A stretch of 64,000 nt of DNA. Origin: Xiphophorus maculatus (Eukaryota; Chordata; Actinopteri; Cyprinodontiformes; Poeciliidae). The notes below the pieces were generated by a model. The model was not told the DNA's origin. It saw only the letters and a program-made list of their open reading frames with translations, and did not search any database. Shown here one piece after another: positions 1 through 11,740 of this stretch. Each line of letters opens with the position of its first letter. Position 1 is the first letter of the stretch. Position numbers and translations under genes: made by a program. The stretch is from NCBI RefSeq assembly GCF_002775205.1, contig NC_036454.1:8561882-8625881 (forward strand). Direction: 5' to 3'.

Positions 1-346
1 GTCGTAAAAGCTTCAATCAATTTGGGGCTTTCAGTTTGCCCACACTGTGTCTCATGCTTCGTTAAAACGTCTTGACTGCATGTCTTAAAATCACAGTTCC
101 TGCACGTAAAACTCTTTCCTGCACTTCTGCTCTTCTCTGTGTTGACCTTTTTACTCTCAGCATATTTTAAGCCGGCGTCTCTCAGACACACATCTATGTC
201 CAAGCAATGTACCTTGTTGAGATGTTCGAAGAGGTACACCTTAGATTTGAAAATTAGGGTGCATTTAGAGCAATAGAAAAACTTTGCCAGGCTTTCTTGC
301 GGAACTGTCTCCTCCATGTGTCCAAAGGTGGAAAACTGCACTGGAT
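1..346 (-). CDS. C2H2-type zinc-finger protein, first coding exon (partial, runs off left edge)
   Basis: Read on the minus strand, an exon begins at 346 after a good acceptor (pyrimidine stretch then TTTTTAG). The first ATG is at 317-315 and the frame stays open to position 1, about 105 codons. Two zinc-binding motifs are visible: C16-x2-C19-x12-H32-x4-H37 (around FYCSKC) and C72-x2-C75-x12-H88-x3-C92 (around FTCRNC), a C2H2 and a C2HC finger about 35 residues apart. This suggests a nuclear nucleic-acid-binding protein; the spacing is not that of a tandem KRAB-type array. The rest of the protein is outside the window and I do not recognise the family member. Its promoter probably lies near 840-1000, head to head with coq2. 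The start is inferred as the first ATG after the acceptor; an upstream noncoding exon is expected. Confidence 0.75.
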
Positions 347-839
347 CTAAAAATTACAAGGAAGGAAATATAAGGGGAGCTGCACAGCTTTAATTAAAAC
401 AAATTTACAAAAGAAAGAATGTGGATTGTCATTACAATACATACCACTTTGCATTTCATTCAGTTGCTTCCCGTTAAAAACCCACTACGGCACACCTGAA
501 GGATTAACAAGTAAAATTGTTTCCATTAATGAGAATGCAGTTAATGCTCCATGTAGATTAATTTGTATTTTGTTGAGAACTGCACAAGTTAAAGGTAAAA
601 AACGACGCCACTTTTTCCCTTTCGTGTTTTAGAAAATTAGCTAATAAGCCCACCTCTGTATTTAACTTTTCTGTCCTGTACGTCCTGCAGACAGGAGACA
701 AACTATTAGAACCCTAACAAAACCTCCCCAGAAACATTTAGCGGTACAGATATAGACGTGTAGTGACTCGCGGTGCAAATATATTATACTCACACGTGAA
801 GATAACAACGAAAAACGGCCTACAAGTCAATGTTTGGAG

Positions 840-1000
840 GCGCTGCAGCAGAAAAACACAAATAGACACGTTTCCGCCATTTTTCCCGCGAGTAAATCTG
901 GCCTTCCTCCCTCCTCCTGCTCGGATTCTTTCTCTTCTTCTTCCTCTCGGTTGATCGAGAGTCGAACTGGTCGATTCTCATTACCGCCACCTTGAGGACT
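840..1000 (-). promoter_or_regulatory. Probable promoter / 5' noncoding exon of the zinc-finger gene
   Basis: This patch is richer in GC and CpG than its surroundings. On the minus strand it carries an AAAATGGCGG motif (about 873-882), a YY1-like element typical of vertebrate promoters at or just after the start site. Its ATG opens frames that do not obviously join the finger exon, so it is more likely 5' UTR. The exact start site and donor are not determined. Confidence 0.45.
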
Positions 1001-1019
1001 GAGTGAACTCCGAAAATAT

Positions 1020-1900
1020 TCAAAATAAACAGTCTGACATTTATTCCTCAGTTGTATCACAAGAAAAATTTTAATAACTTTATCATTTGTAATGCTGATA
1101 CAAAAGTTTTGCAAAGCATATTATTTTTGTTTTTCTTGGAAAAAATACAAATTCGGGCAGAAGACTGGCAATTAATCTAATTATTATATTTGCCAAATCT
1201 TATACTCACAAGTGTAATTTTTTTATTCTCTTCACCTTATTTATTTACTTATACCGTTTGTGTTAAAGACATCAAATTTGTATCCACTACTGCAAAGAGT
1301 ACAATTACAAAAAGCTGTATACACAGATTAATGTTGTAAATCATTGTATGTTTTTAATTTATCATAATGTCTGTTTTTGTTTGGTTGTTTTTGCTCCATT
1401 GTATATTATTATACTTTACTGCCATATTGTTTTTCATTATTTTTGTGAACATAGATGTTTTCTAAATATAATAAATAAATAAATAAATAAATCGGTATAT
1501 GCTCACACGTTCAGTTGAAATTTTCTTTATTACACTTAAGGGTGCTAGGTGCATTTTGCAAGTTTCCACACAAATAGGCAGATAGAGGCAGACAGAGAGG
1601 CAGAAGTCTGATTTAAAGAAAAATGTGTAAATAAGTAAAACGTCCCAGAATAAAGTATTAGTTTGATATAAAGGAAATGGGGCGTTATGAGAGTAACATG
1701 CTGTAAGACGGTGTGGTCAGAAAAACATATAAATTCTATAAACAGGCAACCTTCTTTGTACTTCACTTGCACAAAAACATTCAACATAAAATTTTAATGA
1801 TTACCCTCATTTCTGGTTTTACTTTTTGGTTAGATCTCCTAGCCAACTTTCAGGGACAAAATAAGCAGCTTTACCTGGAGTTTAAAGCGGTACGTAATTC
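1020..1900. other. Spacer between divergent zinc-finger gene and coq2
   Basis: AT-rich, with no supported gene. The only clear structure is a short (TAAA)n microsatellite at 1471-1492. The immediate coq2 promoter should lie in its right-hand part or just beyond (about 1880-2058); no TATA box stands out. Confidence 0.5.
1471..1492. repeat. (TAAA)n microsatellite
   Basis: About five perfect units of the tetranucleotide AAAT, seen directly. Confidence 0.9.
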
Positions 1901-2058
1901 GTTCAGCTTCTTGTTGTGGTCGTTTCCTACGGACAATAATACTGAACGTACCGCAACAGTAGAAGCGCTGTACAAGCGCTAGGTCGCTTATTTTCTTTGG
2001 GATTTTGTTTATTGCGGCTTGAAATTTTAAAATGTGCAGTTGACCGAAGAGACACGTC

Positions 2059-5000
2059 ATGTTCCCTAACAGGCTGAGCAGCCGGTTAACTCTGACGGCC
2101 CTGAGATGGACCGCTGTGAGTCGGACCTGTCCCCCGTCCTGTCTCTCCACCCTGTCCAACTGCTTCCTGCAAAACCAAACAGCGAGGAGTAAAGACGGCT
2201 TCCTTTCAGAGTCTGCTGTGTTGAGACGAGTTTTGTGCAGCCAGTGTCGGTTTAAGTTGAGACCCAGAGAAACGCAGCGCAGGTCGTTCAGTCTCTCTGG
2301 TGCTAATGTGGTGAACTCAGCTCCTGCTCATGTCCAGCCTTACCTGAGGCTGATGAGGCTGGACAAACCCATCGGTAACTGCATTCATTCCCTCTGAAAG
2401 ACACGCCTTACTGTTAATCAGAGAGAAGTAGAGCATGGGGTGCCGTTTGTAAAGTTACACAGTAAAAAAATAACACTAATAATTTGCTTTATGTAACTTG
2501 TCAAAGTCATATTTTCACCATGTTATTCACACTTTTATAAATGCCAGAAGTATTAAGTTAGTCAGCAAGATAAATGTTAAGTTTGGAAAATAAATAGTAT
2601 TTATTATTTATTTTGGGAACTAAATATTTAGTTGCCAACCAAAAACTGAAAACTATTTAGTTAATAAATAATTTGAAAGTTAAGTATTTAGTTTGTAAAT
2701 TAAATGCTTAGCTTGTGAATTACATATTGAGTTTGGTACATATTGAGTTTGGTACATATTGAGTTTGGTACTCAGGAAAATATGACTTTAACGCCCACTT
2801 TTTTCACAATGACAGGTTATATTAAGCAAATTATTGCTGTTTTTTCTTTTATAATGTAACTTTACAAATGTCATCTTTATTAGAGTATCCCAAAATTGCA
2901 TTTAAGAACAGAACTAACTACATTTACTCAGTTATATTTTCTTGAGTAACTTTTTGGAATGAAAATACTTTTAGGAGTAGTTTTACTACACTCTACTTTT
3001 TACTGTTATTTGAGTTATATTTTTATAAAGTACCTCTGGTGTAATATTTCTGGATACTCTACCCACTGTGAGTAACAGTGAAGAAAAAACAAAAAGTGCA
3101 TGAGATACAGAAACATCTACAGTTTAAACTAATATAAGACTTATTCTATGTTTTTCTAATATTATTATCTACTTTCTGAGTCTGCTGTGATGTCTGTCAC
3201 CCTGTTCTAATATAAAATATATTTACATTACTGACTTTAAGTATTAGTTCCATAGTTTCTGATGATTTGGGAAAATGCTGCCTGAATATGTTATTTGGAA
3301 TAGATTATTTTGTTCTAGTCTATAAAATACCAGAATTTGGACCTAACTTTACATTTTTGTCTACCTGATGACATTATTTTGAAATATTCAATCAGATGTT
3401 CTGATCAGTTACTCTGTACTTTAACTAGATACTTGTTTACTCTTACTAGAGTAAAAGTAGATTAAAGTACTTGAGTATAATATTTGGGTACTTTATCCAC
3501 CTCAGCTTAGGAGTAGCAGTACTGCAGCATATTTTTATTCACGTAAAAAAGTAAAAAATACTCAAGACTAAAAAAGTATGTTGGGAAAAGGCATGCTCAA
3601 GATCATACTGTCTGATCTAAGCATTTAGAATTATTTAAAATTGTATCATCAGACAGACAAAAATATCAACCTATATGCAAATTATTGTATTTTAAAGATT
3701 TCAATTAAAAAAATAAAACAAACAAATGAATAAGTGTGGTAGGAAATACCAAAGTCAGGCAGAAGAAACACGTTTCCAATACATATTTTTTTCAATACAA
3801 ACCTTAAGAAACTAATACTTGTGGTCTGTAAGTACATGCTGGATGAAGGTAAAGTAGTCAGAATGACTTGCGGCTTACAAACACTTGATTTGATTGACGT
3901 TCAGAGGGATGAAATATCTTTGATGATGTTTAAGTATATTTCAGGTGGATTCTTTGTCAATCAAGGGGAATGCATTGTGAAAATTGTGTGATTAAATAGA
4001 AAACTAAGAATAGTTGGCATAAAATCAGAAGGAAAAGTCACTCACACAGAAAAATATCTGCTAAAGAAACTAGAAAAATTATGAATCAATTGACGAATAT
4101 TGGAAAACCCCACAAGTAAAACAAGTTTTCACAGAAGAGTTGATTTTTAATTAGAAATATGATTGGAAAGATTGAAGAGCCCTGAAATTATAAAGAAAGT
4201 CTTTGTTGTTTAGTCTCTCATTGCTTTCAGAAAAAGATTCAGTTCATGCATTAATGCATTGCTAAGGCTTTGCTCAAACAACTTCAGTCAGATCACAGTT
4301 AATCCTCCCGCTGGGCACAGTTTCCTCTTGGCTGAATTTCTATTTTTAGTCTTCTTTTTTCATGCTTAGCAGATAATCCTCTTTTAAATTCAGCAGCGTC
4401 TCGTTTTTAGGAACATGGCTGCTCTACCTTCCTTGTACATGGAGCATCGCCTTGGCAGCGGAGCCTGGATGCCTCCCGGATGTCGGGATGCTTGCCCTGT
4501 TTGGTACCGGCGCCCTGCTGATGAGGGGGGCAGGCTGCACCATCAACGACATGTGGGATAAAGACTTTGACAAACAAGTAAAACAAACTAACATATTTAT
4601 TATTATTATTTTATTGTATCCTTTACTTAACCAGGTAAAACCCCTATTAAGATCTAGATCTCTTTAAAACATTACAAAACCTTTGAGCATATAGTTTTAT
4701 TGCAAAGTGTTTCTGCAGCCATCAGATTTTCTTTTTCTTCTAATTTATTATCAAATAGTGCATACAAAACAAATATTATAGACTAACAAGCAGAGGTATT
4801 AATCAATAAATTAACTACTAGGCAATTAGGTAAGACAACAAACAACAAAAATAAAGTAAACAAAAAAAAAGGAGATACACATTAAGATGGACAAAACAGA
4901 ACATAACCAAGTGGTGTCAAAACAAAAAAATTAATTATTTTTCATATATGTGGGTTAGGATACTTTGTTTTTAAATCTTGACATATTTTCTGATTTGCTT

Positions 5001-8000
5001 AATTATTATTTTCCTTCTCTCTAATATTCCTCATTTTGATTCACACTGGTATTTAATTAATTAAATATATATATATTTGTGATTCTATTAGAAGGTTCTC
5101 CAATTTCTCCTGTCTTCTCTGATCTTTTTTTTTCTGCAGTGGGATTGAAATGGCAGTTAGAATTATGAAATATATTTTATTGAAATATTCAAACTGAATT
5201 TTATCTATTGCTGATTGTTTCTCCATTGATATCTGTTATGTGAAAGGTTCTTGCCATTGTGACCTTTTTCCTGTTTTTCCAGGTAATACTGCAAAGTTTT
5301 GCAAGAAAGCAATACTTTGCTTTCTTGGCGACAGTCATCATATTTTTATCAGTCTGAGTTGAAGTGGTGACGTTTCTGTGCAGGTGGCCAGGACAGCCTG
5401 CAGACCGATCGCATCGGGGGAGATTTCACGGATGCAGGCGCTGGTTTTCCTCGGAGGGCAGCTCTCCCTCGCTCTCTGTGTTCTTCTGTGTCTCAACTAC
5501 TACAGGTAACCAAGTGCAGCTTATTAAGTTTGTTTGCAAACATTGCGAACAAGATAATGAAATCTTTTAAGCTTTTTATTGAAATCCGACTTGCAGTTCT
5601 GACCAAAGGTTTACAGATACTAGTCATGGCTTTTAATTGGTAAATAGACTAAATTTATGGAGGTTTTCCAGTCATGCTGACCAATCATGTTCATACAGAT
5701 TGATATTAAACTCCGCCTTCAGTCCCTGTGGTCCTCGCGTACGACTCCCAGAGGTTCTCAAAGTCCCGCTGTTTACCCTTGCGATATACGTTAGTTTTTC
5801 CAGTCCAAGCGAACTTGCAATTTCTTTCTTCCAGAGTCCCAGGGAAGGGTGTCCATGCTCCTCCAGCATAATGCAATTGATCTCTTGGCTTAAAGAAATC
5901 CATATTGTATCTATTTAGTGCTCTTCTCTGATTGTTTAAATTCCATTGGGTTTATTCCTAGTACACAGAGTTTAATGTCTAAAGGGACTTTCACCTCGAA
6001 CAAATCAGATAGACACTTGATAACATCCTTCCAAAATTTCTGGATTTTAAGACAATTCCACAGACAATGAAGCGTTTGTTTTTCAAATAAGCATTTTGTG
6101 CAAGTGTCTGGAATATCACTGGACATATAATATTGGCTCGTTTAATAAGATCTTGCAGGAAGTGCTTCTTTATTAGGTTTGAGTCGTAGTTGATATTGAA
6201 TTCACTTAATTGAGAATTGGGAGAGTTGGTTGGCAGCCTGAAAAGCCACTGCAAGCAAGTTCTGATACGAAATGTTCCATTTGTCTAAAAACAAACAGAA
6301 AAAGGGCGATCAGGTCAGCGTGTCCCTGACCAGGCCAGGTGTGGGAACTGGGGAGTCAGAAGATTCACAATTCTAGACAAAATCAAAGCAAACAAGGAAA
6401 AAACAGCTTTGAAAACCCAGACTTTGTATTTCTCAAGGTTGCTAAAAGCTCCACTTACTCAGGGAAGATTGATAAGAGTTTTCTCTTCTAAAGGAATTTT
6501 CTGTAATATTACAGTATAAACTTATATTCCACGTTGTTAGAAAATCATTTCTTTTTAAAGGTTTATGATTGTGTGTTCGTTCTCTCTTGGCAGCATAGCT
6601 CTTGGTGCCTCTTCTCTCTCTCTTGTAATCACTTACCCACTGATGAAGAGGATCACTTACTGGCCACAGCTCGTATTGGGTGAGTGTTTTAGGAAAGTTA
6701 GATTTTCCATCTTAAAGCCGTTGCCTCTCCACATCAGTGAAGCTAAAGTCTTGCTCATGTCGCCTCTCTGCAGGGCTCACTTTTAACTGGGGCGCTCTGC
6801 TTGGCTGGGCCGCCGTGAAGGGCTCCTGTGATTGGTCCGTATGCCTTCCCCTGTATTTCTCTGGAGTGATGTGGACGTTGGTATATGACACAATCTATGC
6901 TCATCAGGTGATGAAATCAGCTCAATAGACATATTTTGAATCATAAAGAGGTGTTTTCCTTCTAGACTAGTCATTATTGGAGTCAGTGTTACTTACTGTT
7001 TTGTTCAAGAAAAGCTGCTGTCCACCTTAAAGGGAATTTATTATGAAAAACTCACATTTTACACATTTTTACACTTCCATTTGGGTCTCTTTTTCTTCTA
7101 AGAAAATATGAAGCGCTTAAAAACAACATCTAGATGTTTTTGGCAATAAGTTAATGTATTTTGGTATCTCAAATATTAGCTATTTCAAAAACCTCACTGT
7201 TGTTCAGTCACTGCTTTTACCTAGCAAGCCCAGCCCAGCCTGGCCCGTCACCTAGCAACCCAACTCTAGGACGTCTGGTCAGCTGGTTTAACCACTGTAT
7301 GTGCTGTACAGCTGCTAAAAAAGTGTTTTGTTGTTGACTTACCATTTAGAAACCACTTCCTTCATTCGTTTGGTTGTACAGCAATCTCCACTTCTGCTTT
7401 TCAAAGATGTGTGGTTGTATAATAACGCATCTGGTTGCACCCATTTTCACTTGTGAGTGTAAATGTTGAGTTGGGGGGGGCGTGGCCAGCAGATTATTTA
7501 TTTATTAAAGTGACTTTTTATCTAAGAATAATTTTGTTCTTACATATACTGTATATAAAATGGCTGGGAAGTTTCATTGCTGTAGACAATTCAAACCTTT
7601 GGGGCGCCAGCGACACCTGGTGGCCAGCGGAAGTCATAAATAACAACCTCTCAAGAATACAACTTTTTTTTCATTTACACTAATTAATGATCAAGTAACT
7701 TTTATATATAATATATTAAAAATGAATTTGGATCTATACACTCGTTGCCTCAAGCAGAGGAGTTCAAGAATCGTGTGTCCTGTTGTCAACGGATGGCGTT
7801 ATGCTGCGTTCCAGTTGTACTTGGAAGTGGGACATTACGACTTCCTATTCTAAACAAATCAACTGTCGTGTTGTGTGTTCCACTTGCAAACCAGGTGCAA
7901 CTCCGACTACCACCGGTTATGACTCGTAAGGCGAACTTCGCGTTTGTCCGTATTTCACACGTTTAAATCATACAACTGACAGAGTGCTTTATTTTTTTAT

Positions 8001-8455
8001 CTCATCTATGAAATGATTGAGTTCTGATGTCCTGGTGATGTTTATTACGCAGGATAAAGAGGACGACGTTAAAGTGGGAGTAAAATCCACAGCGCTGATG
8101 TTCCAGGAGCGAACCAAACTTTGGCTGAGCGGCTTCACGGCGGCCATGTTGTCTGGGCTGGTCGTGGCCGGAGTCAATGCCGAGCAAACGCTTCCTTACT
8201 ATGCCGCGCTGAGCGCTGTGGCCGTTCACCTCGCACGCCAGGTGAGGAACATGACAACGCTCACTACTTGTAGATGCTGTTTAAATCTGGATCTTCTTGT
8301 AATACATTTACTTTTTTTTCTCATAGATTTACACAGTGGACATCAACAAAGCAGAAGATTGCTGGAAACAGTTTAGTTCAAACAGAAACCTGGGACTTGT
8401 GTTGTTTTTAGGAATAGTTGCTGGTAATTTGCTGAAAGAATCTAAAGAGATATGA
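2059..8455 (+). CDS. coq2: 4-hydroxybenzoate polyprenyltransferase, mitochondrial (COQ2), 7 exons
   Basis: Transfers the polyprenyl tail to 4-hydroxybenzoate, the first membrane-bound step of ubiquinone synthesis, in the inner mitochondrial membrane. Exons: 2059-2374, 4411-4577, 5384-5505, 6594-6679, 6774-6907, 8053-8241, 8327-8455; all introns are GT-AG and all phases join, giving 380 residues. The N-terminus is Arg/Ser-rich and acid-poor as in a mitochondrial presequence. UbiA-family motifs are present: NDMWDKDFD at residues 151-159 (first Asp-rich motif) and [13 protein letters not shown] at about 268-280 (second). Several hydrophobic helices fit a polytopic enzyme (for example [19 protein letters not shown]). 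Close to human COQ2 along its length ([26 protein letters not shown]). Every active-site motif is intact. Intron 1 carries a MITE, intron 3 an L1 relic and intron 5 a copy of the X-box-bearing repeat. The start is the first in-frame ATG of exon 1. Confidence 0.97.
2441..2873. mobile_element. MITE with long imperfect inverted repeats, in coq2 intron 1
   Basis: The left end (TTTGTAAAGTTACA..., with ATAATTTGCTT about 30 bases in) is repeated in reverse complement at the right end (AAGCAAATTATTGC ... GTAACTTTACAAATG). The arms are about 75-95 bp and imperfect. No coding capacity. The centre holds degenerate A/T-rich repeats and the perfect triplet repeat at 2721-2768. Confidence 0.7.
2721..2768. 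repeat. Perfect 16-bp tandem repeat, three units
   Basis: Three identical copies of TACATATTGAGTTTGG in a row inside the MITE; degenerate relatives (TATTTAGTTTGTAAAT-like) precede it from about 2600. Confidence 0.9.
2911..3070. repeat. AGTA/ACTT-type fish repeat fragment, copy 1
   Basis: Contains the characteristic run of AGTAACTTT, TACTTTT and TGGATACTCTACCCAC. Related fragments lie at 3400-3510, 10395-10590 and, as a complete palindrome, at 14955-15060. Probably a non-autonomous DNA transposon; the superfamily is not proven here. Confidence 0.55.
3400..3510. repeat. AGTA/ACTT-type fish repeat fragment, copy 2
   Basis: GATCAGTTACTCTGTACTTT ... AGAGTAAAAGTAG ... TTGGGTACTTTATCCACC matches the same family as 2911-3070. 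The rest of coq2 intron 1 (3520-4400) shows nothing recognisable. Confidence 0.55.
4590..4672. repeat. LINE/SINE-type tail fragment in coq2 intron 2
   Basis: TTAACCAGGTAAAACCCC ... AAGATCTAGATCTC resembles the common fish retroposon tail with the AACCAGGTAAA and GAGATCT blocks. Family assignment is from memory. The rest of intron 2 (4680-5380) is AT-rich and featureless. Confidence 0.4.
5640..6290 (-). mobile_element. L1-type LINE ORF2 3' end, decayed, in coq2 intron 3
   Basis: On the minus strand, conceptual translation in shifting frames gives a run ending in [19 protein letters not shown], a C-x2-C-x7-H-x4-C knuckle followed by KIQKFWKDV, the usual C-terminal signature of L1/Tx1-clade ORF2 proteins. 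Frameshifts and stops interrupt it, so it is a dead, 5'-truncated relic. Confidence 0.7.
7060..7700 (+). repeat. X-box-bearing repeat family B, copy 1 (coq2 intron 5)
   Basis: Shares ordered blocks with 24600-25420 and, inverted, with 19700-20260: CTTCCATTTGGGT, CAAAAACCTCACTGTTG, TACCTAGCAA, TCTCCACTTCTGCTTTTCAA, TGTTGAGTTGGGGG followed by TGGCCAGCAG, and TTAAAGTGAC. The two CCTAGCAA motifs (7219-7226, 7250-7257) correspond to the GTTGCTAGG element discussed in the findings. Unknown class; no coding capacity seen. Confidence 0.6.
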
Positions 8456-8715
8456 CTGTAAAATAATGGAAACCGTTGGATTGCACTTAATGTACTTTAA
8501 ATACTAAAATGTATTTAGGGATTTATTTTATGATCAAAAATGTTGTGCAATTATTTTTATACTGTACCATCAAGGATGCGAAATGACAAATCGCTAGGAC
8601 ATATTACTTTCGTTTTTGGCTCAAGACAAAATATGTGGGCTAACAGATCACTTTGTGCTTTCATGTTTTTTATGTTGTAAATTTAGCAAAAATAAAGTTA
8701 ATCTGAATGTTGTAA
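8456..8715 (+). other. coq2: coq2 3' UTR with polyadenylation signal
   Basis: After the TGA at 8453-8455 comes AT-rich sequence with AATAAA at 8691-8696 followed by T/G-rich sequence, the likely cleavage region near 8710. Inferred from the signal only. Confidence 0.65.
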
Positions 8716-8764
8716 GATAAATAAACATCCAAACAATTGTGATTTAAGTATCTAAAACTAGATT

Positions 8765-9340
8765 TTTCCAAACAAATTAAGTTGAAACCAAAAATTTAAA
8801 TACGCTGACTAAAACATTTTTTCCTCACTGTCTGAAGTTAAAGCAGACCAAATAAATTTTTGTTTTAGGTCAGTTGGAAAATTATCTCTATTTGCTACAT
8901 ATATCATAATAATAAAAGAGTATGTGAAAGATTTATTCATGACAGTCTTTAAAATCAGAAGTTTAAATACAGAGTGATTATTAAACAATGAAGGAAAGTC
9001 ATTTCCTGGCTTTGGAAACTTCTGATTAACATTTGAATTAATTGGAGTCACACCTTAAACACATTGCTTTCTTTTTTGACGAGAAGGTCAAAAATAAGTC
9101 TTGGGGAACAATTTCCAGATAATTGAAGGTGCAGTTTTTATCTGTTTAAACAATTATTTTCCAAGTATAGACTTAATGGAAATATCCAATCTTACTGAAA
9201 TACTTTTGGTGATTCTAACTGACCCAAACCTAGAAAGGTTTGGTCCAATTTAACTTCAGGTAGTGAAGGAAAAAAATTTGTTTTTTCCTTTTTTTAAAAA
9301 AAATGTATGTAAACTTCTTTTTTCAACTGTGGTTTGATTA
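8765..9340 (+). mobile_element. Decayed, internally deleted Tc1-like transposon (Sleeping Beauty-type relatives)
   Basis: The right end has ATGTATGTAAACTTC then TTCAACTG, the outer direct repeat of fish Tc1-like inverted repeats, and the left end AAGTTGAAACC ... TTTAAATAC is its degraded counterpart. Internal TTTTAGGTCAGTTGG, ATCAGAAGTTTAAATACA, TTAATTGGAGTCACACCT and GGTGATTCTAACTGACC match the usual order of such elements, including a vestige of the start of the transposase gene. The open reading frame is destroyed. Confidence 0.8.
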
Positions 9341-9344
9341 TAAT

Positions 9345-10390
9345 TCATCTTTATCTGATTCTGCAACAAAAAATGTAAATGTTAAAGATGGTATTCTTGA
9401 CGTTGGTTAATGCTCTAAATTTTTAAAATTGTCTTCAGATGTTACATGGAGGTTGTAATTTCATCCTCCTTTTTCCTCCAAGCATGGCCATCGTGTGCAG
9501 ATCAGGTGTGAGCTACAAGATAAGAGTGAGTGTCACAAAGACTTAAAGCCTCAGTAAAATAAATAAAATGCGCAATAATTAAAATCTACTCATATTTCAT
9601 AACAGAGCTACTTAACCTCATGGGCGAGAATGTCATACCAATTTAATTTTTCTTTAAAGATTTCAAGTCATTGTAATGTTGAAATACCCAATACCCATTG
9701 AAGTTGTTTTAAAGGCTAAAATTAATATCCTTTTTATGCTAAACCAGCTTAATTTATAACCATTTCAAAAACAACGGCCCAAAGTGCTGAATATTAAAAC
9801 TCAAACGCAAGAGGAAGACATAGAATGTCCGGTACTGATTAATGTTTGGGAATGATCAACTAGTTCCATTAGGGGACAAATATTTAAAACATTACTCAGC
9901 TCAGAAAGAGAATGGTTCAGAGTGTTCCTCAAGTGAAAACATGTTTTGCCTCTGACCCAATTTCATCAGACCTGAGTCACGTCAAGCAATTATAAGTCAA
10001 TAACAGCCAACGGAAAATTACCACATTCATCTTAAACATCTTAAGCGACCATTTCTGTTTTTACACCACTGGGTGCAATTCTCAACAATGGTAGTTAAAA
10101 CTTTGTGTTTGTTTGTTGGTTAGTATTTTAAAAAATACAGATCCCATTCACATCTACGTCTACATTTTGTTTTTAATTGCTTCCCTGCACCTCGAACACA
10201 CCTTTTGTTCTTGGAAGTTTGCCGAGTTCCTCAAAGCCTCCTGTTCACACAGAACAGTCAAACCAGGTCAGACCTGGAGGAGCTTCTGCACTTTCCAAAC
10301 AAATTCTCAGCTGAAATAAGATGATTAAAATAGAAGACACAACAAATATTGAGGAAAATAATCATGTCAGGAAAATCTTAGTAGAGTTTT
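9345..10390. other. Intergenic stretch with no recognised feature
   Basis: AT-rich spacer between coq2 and gldc. Open frames here are short and unsupported by splice context or homology that I can see. Confidence 0.5.
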
Positions 10391-10394
10391 AATT

Positions 10395-10590
10395 TGCTTA
10401 TTTAAACTCAGAGTTGTGTTGAAACTAGTTACACTATTAAATTTATTTTAGTGACTTTAAAAAAATTGTTCTATAATTATTTTTACTATGCTGTACTTTT
10501 TAACTTTTTCTTTTTTGAGTCATTTTATTATGAAGTATCTCTACTCTTACTTGAATAAAATTTCTGGATTTTTTTTTTACCCACTCATTG
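10395..10590. repeat. AGTA/ACTT-type fish repeat fragment, copy 3
   Basis: TGAAACTAGTTACACT ... GTACTTTTTAAC ... TCTACTCTTACTTGAATAAAA ... TACCCACTC follows the same order of motifs as the copy at 2911-3070. Confidence 0.5.
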
Positions 10591-10869
10591 AAAAACAAAC
10601 ATGTTTTCATCCAAATTTCACCAGACACATATCCACACGTGCAGTTTTTGTTAAAGTTTTTAAAAGTTTTTTATTGAAAGAAACTGATTTGGAAAAAGAT
10701 TATTTCTCACTTTTTGCACTGGGACAGGCAGGAGGAATTAGGCTGGTATGAGCGGTTATGGTGAGACTGACTGACTCACCTGTTAAGTGTAGTAAAAGGT
10801 ACAGGATCAAGTTTAATACACAAATATCTTTGTAAATCGTTTTCCTCACTGATTAAATGCTGGTGAAAT

Positions 10870-11220
10870 GGAGTCTGCAGCTAAGCTAGCTAAGCAAAAG
10901 GTTGAAGCTAAACTAAAAGGTTAATAATCACTAGTCTAATCAACTCTTGTAGAAAAACTACACCACAAATCGACACTTTTTTCTTTTGTCTTTCTTCCTA
11001 GCTGAGATAAATAAGGAAAGAAAATAAAAGAAAGACAAAGTTTCTAACCCAGTTTTCCTGCAGGAGTTGCTTAAATTAGTGATTATTAACCTTTTAGCTT
11101 AGCTAGCTTAGCTAAATCCATTTAGCTTATAATATTACTGGTTTAATCAACGATCTTGTAGAAAAACTTGGTTAGAAACTGACACCTTTCTGTTTTATTT
11201 ACTTTTCTTTTTTAAAAACT
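10870..11220. repeat. Large foldback (inverted repeat) upstream of gldc
   Basis: Arm GCTAAGCTAGCTAAGC ... AAAAGGTTAATAATCACTAG (about 10873-10935) is repeated in reverse at about 11072-11113, and the loop is itself palindromic (TCTTTTGTCTTTCTTCC against GGAAAGAAAATAAAAGAAAG). A third partial copy of the arm-adjacent sequence (TAATCAAC..CTTGTAGAAAAAC) follows at 11143-11170. Confidence 0.75.
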
Positions 11221-11671
11221 CGTCTTTAATATTTTTATTGACAGCATAATTATAACCACTGTCGTTTTTGTCTTACTGCTAAACACGGTGACCGTCAAGT
11301 TCGCTAAAGCAGGAACAAACCATTTCATACAGACACGATACATGGTCTGGAAGTAGTAACATTTAACTTTTATTGCCGAAAACAATTTAAAACAACCCTA
11401 TTATCCATTTTTTATTGACAGGGGCAATTAGGAATTGCCCTAATTTCCTGCCCCTTGATTATGAGGTGATGAAAATCTGTCAGTTGACGCTATAAAATTC
11501 CCTTTGCGCACATTTATTAGCATCACTGATCGCACTAAAGTCCAGGAGAACTTTAGACCAAAATCAGGTTCAAAGGTCACTTTAGCGACACATTTCCTCT
11601 TTCTTCTTCTTTTGGTCATTGGGGGTTGGCACGTGAGAAAGTTTAGCAGCTGTTTTGCTGGGGCTCGTCAC

Positions 11672-11740
11672 TGCGTCACGCAGCAACTCCGCGCTGATTG
11701 GTCCGCTCTTGTGCAACTGTGCAATAGTATAAAGTGTGCC
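11672..11740 (+). promoter_or_regulatory. gldc: gldc core promoter: CRE-like palindrome, inverted CCAAT, TATA box
   Basis: Seen in order: TGCGTCACGCA (11672-11682, a palindrome with a CRE-type half site), ATTGG (11697-11701, inverted CCAAT) and TATAAAG (11728-11734). Transcription would start near 11760, leaving a short 5' UTR before the ATG at 11836. The region 11640-12080 is CpG-rich against an AT-rich background. Spacing is right for a TATA promoter; activity is inferred. Confidence 0.65.

Noticed and set aside
5911-6254. Minus open frames in coq2 intron 3 as a nested host gene
   Set aside because: They spell the C-terminal end of an L1-type ORF2 with frameshifts; a dead LINE.
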